DNA from: a candidate division Zixibacteria bacterium 4484_93
GTDB taxonomy: Bacteria; UBP14; UBA6098; 4484-93
DNA: 7,470 bases
NCBI GenBank assembly: GCA_002085385.1
Contig: NATO01000067.1
Span: 1-7,470, forward strand
Reading direction: 5' to 3'
Numbering within the stretch: position 1 is the stretch's first letter; each line of letters opens with the position of its first letter. The position numbers were made by a program, and so were the translations under genes. The notes under the pieces were generated by a model that made no database searches, was not told where the DNA came from, and saw only the letters and a list, made by a program, of their open reading frames with translations. Of the stretch, positions 5,941 to 7,470 are shown in pieces.

Positions 5941-7075
5941 ACTGCTTTTCCTGACATCGAGCTTCCCGGATTTCCCAGGAGGATACAGGGGCTCAGGGAT
6001 ACTCGAGATGTCGCTACGGCTTGCCGCATCCGGCTGGAAAATGTATATCGTCACTCCGAGAATATTTGCCAAGAGTCCCATATTTGAGAGGATGAACGGC
6101 ATCTATATCTGGCGCTTTATCTTCCCATCGGGCGGGAAGATTCTTGCCGATTATAAAAAGACCCCATATCTCAGGATGTCCTTCTACATCCTCTCCGGGA
6201 TAATTTTCTCTCTATGGATTTGTATTAAGAAGAGGGTGAGTTTGATAAATGCTCATTTTGTCATACCGACAGGTTTCGTTGCGGTCTTCGTCTCGAGGCT
6301 CCTCTCCCTACCGCTTGTGATAACCGCTCACGGTTCGGATATCCTTTCGCTCCCGGGAAGGTCCGTCTTCCTGAAAAGGATTGCAATATTCACACTCAGG
6401 CGAGCGGACAGAATAATCGCCGTTTCCGAGATGATAAGGGATGTTATATCCTCCTGGGGGATACCACAGGAAAAGATAGTCTGTCTTCCCATCGGGATAG
6501 ATGAATCCTGCTACCTCCCCGATAGGGAAAGGGAAAATCTGGTCATCTCGATAAGGAATCTGAACCCTATCTACAATGTGGAGACGCTGATTCGCGCTGT
6601 CGGTGAGGTGGTTGAGCATTTCCCCGAAGCCCGTTTCCTTATAGTCGGTGATGGCACCGAAAGAGAGAGGCTCGAGGCGCTTGCTGCCAAGCTCGGTGTA
6701 GCCAAATCCGTCGATTTCAGGGGAAGGGTGCCGAGAGAGGAAATACCCAAGATTCTCTCCTGTGGGAAGGTGTATGTCTCCACATCGCTTTCCGATGGGA
6801 CGAGTGTCTCTCTTTTGGAAGCTCTCGCATCGGGGATATTCCCCGTGGTGAGCGATATCCCGGCAAACACCCAGTGGATTACAAATGGTGAAAACGGATA
6901 CCTTTTCCCAAGAAGGGAGCCTCATCTGCTCGCACAGAAGATTGTCCTGGCATTAAAAGACGATACCCTCCGCAGGAATGCAAGGGAGAAGAATCGCCAT
7001 CTTATAGAAGAAAAAGGGAGTTGGAATGCTATCATCCCGAGAATAGAGGATATCTATCGCTCCCTTCTTAAATAG
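5927..7075 (+). CDS. GT4-type (glycosyl transferases group 1) glycosyltransferase
   Basis: From the ATG at 5927 the product is 382 residues. The N-terminal Rossmann half has LLFLTSSFPDFPGGYRGSG and HGSD (135-138). The C-terminal donor-binding half has LIVGDGTERERLE, VDFRGRVP and SDGTSVSLLEALASG (289-303). The usual EX7E donor motif appears as D290-x7-E298. A hydrophobic patch around residues 80-130 suggests peripheral membrane attachment, usual for enzymes building surface polysaccharides or glycolipids. A TTG fifteen bases upstream (5912) is in frame, but the ATG has GAGGAA (5914-5919) at a good spacing and gives a normal start, so it is preferred. The gene overlaps the preceding glycosyltransferase by 14 bases, so they probably act in one pathway. 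Acceptor is unknown. Confidence 0.9.
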   Translation: MPRNRLLFLTSSFPDFPGGYRGSGILEMSLRLAASGWKMYIVTPRIFAKSPIFERMNGIYIWRFIFPSGGKILADYKKTPYLRMSFYILSGIIFSLWICIKKRVSLINAHFVIPTGFVAVFVSRLLSLPLVITAHGSDILSLPGRSVFLKRIAIFTLRRADRIIAVSEMIRDVISSWGIPQEKIVCLPIGIDESCYLPDRERENLVISIRNLNPIYNVETLIRAVGEVVEHFPEARFLIVGDGTERERLEALAAKLGVAKSVDFRGRVPREEIPKILSCGKVYVSTSLSDGTSVSLLEALASGIFPVVSDIPANTQWITNGENGYLFPRREPHLLAQKIVLALKDDTLRRNAREKNRHLIEEKGSWNAIIPRIEDIYRSLLK

Positions 7076-7076
7076 T

Positions 7077-7103
7077 TGATTTTCCCTCGAGAAAATGTAT
7101 ATT
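7077..7103 (+). promoter_or_regulatory. Candidate promoter for the secreted helix-hairpin-helix gene
   Basis: TTGATT (7077-7082, 4 of 6) and TATATT (7098-7103, 5 of 6) are spaced by 15 bases; TATTAC at 7100-7105 would give 17. Either would place the start of transcription at or just before the ATG at 7112. Since no Shine-Dalgarno precedes that ATG, a leaderless or near-leaderless message is possible. The match is weak. Confidence 0.25.
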
Positions 7104-7111
7104 ACTTTTTT

Positions 7112-7470
7112 ATGGATAAAAGAAGAGTGAAAAAGCTTATATTTATAGTAGTTTTCTTGTTCCTCTGGATATTGCCCATATTTTCCGCTCCGGTGGATAT
7201 AAACCGGGCTGCGCTCGAGGAGATAGGTAAGGGAGGGATAAAGAGTATCTATGAACTAACAGAGGTCATTTCTCCTGCGAAGCTTGATAGCCTGAAGCCT
7301 TTTATCGTCGTCCATCCTGACACGACATCGTCTGTCTCTCTCCGAGCTGAAGACTTTTATAGGAGACTTGCCCACGAGGGAGAGGAGGGAGGAGGTTTTT
7401 ATGAGCTCTGGCTCGATATGCTGAAGAATCCTGTTAACCTGAACAGGCTCTCATTCTTCGACCTTCTGGG
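7112..7470 (+). CDS. Secreted protein with helix-hairpin-helix-like (ComEA-type) motifs, N-terminal part
   Basis: The frame from ATG 7112 stays open for 119 codons to the window edge. Residues 1-26 form a signal peptide: basic MDKRRVKK, hydrophobic LIFIVVFLFLWILPIF, then SA before a likely cut. The mature part starts PVDINRAALEEIGKGGIKSI (27-46), resembling the start of a ComEA-like helix-hairpin-helix, but the GxG hairpin is poorly formed. A second motif begins at NPVNLNRLSFFDLL (106-119), like the NPINLNTA-type repeats of large helix-hairpin-helix proteins. A role in DNA binding or uptake outside the membrane is only an inference. No ribosome site precedes the ATG. A GTG at 7127 would give MKKLIF and is the alternative start. 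It is separated from the preceding gene by 36 bases. Confidence 0.6.
   Translation, partial: MDKRRVKKLIFIVVFLFLWILPIFSAPVDINRAALEEIGKGGIKSIYELTEVISPAKLDSLKPFIVVHPDTTSSVSLRAEDFYRRLAHEGEEGGGFYELWLDMLKNPVNLNRLSFFDLL

Noticed and set aside
6308..6925. 205-codon minus-strand frame inside the GT4 gene
   Set aside because: Antisense shadow of a well-supported glycosyltransferase with no recognisable motif.
7079..7111. Inverted repeat ATTTTC/GAAAAT followed by a T run as a terminator after the GT4 gene
   Set aside because: The stem is AT-rich with only one C-G pair in its six-base arm, and the T run begins about 9 bases after it, so it is unlikely to be an intrinsic terminator.
1..7470. Apparent absence of CTAG
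   Set aside because: CTAG is rare in many bacteria for general reasons, so it is not informative here.

Overview
This window is the dnaA-proximal region of a bacterial chromosome and probably contains the replication origin. The gene order dnaA-dnaN-recF is a widespread bacterial arrangement. DnaA-box-like motifs and AT-rich stretches lie on both sides of dnaA. Frequent ATA (Ile) and AGG/AGA (Arg) codons, a small DUF1844 protein after recF and a secreted helix-hairpin-helix protein suggest an uncultured lineage, perhaps FCB-related or WOR-3-like, possibly thermophilic. The phylum cannot be fixed from sequence alone, so this placement is a weak inference.

Left end (1-802): the first 157 codons of a Lon protease are read leftward from 473, divergent from dnaA. 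The 329-base gap between the two start codons looks like an origin half. It has a T-rich stretch resembling the E. coli 13-mer (641-659), a GC-rich spacer, and three same-facing DnaA boxes (686-717). The first box overlaps a perfect TATAAT, which suggests DnaA controls its own transcription. A fourth box-like site abuts the dnaA ribosome binding site.

Middle (803-4699): complete dnaA; a 296-base gap with further boxes, a candidate dnaN promoter and a box-plus-trio element like the basal unwinding system described in Bacillus (2379-2412); complete dnaN, whose product lacks the usual C-terminal MPMRL-type ending; and complete recF.

Right (4692-7470): a DUF1844 protein, a membrane-anchored family 2 glycosyltransferase and a GT4-type glycosyltransferase overlap one another and recF by 8-14 bases. 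dnaN through the GT4 gene therefore looks like one operon joining replication and repair genes to envelope sugar genes. After a 36-base gap comes the start of a secreted protein with helix-hairpin-helix-like motifs, cut by the window edge.

No tRNA, rRNA, CRISPR array, transposon or convincing intrinsic terminator was seen. A window-wide signal is the near absence of GATC (one copy by eye) together with an excess of CTCGAG.
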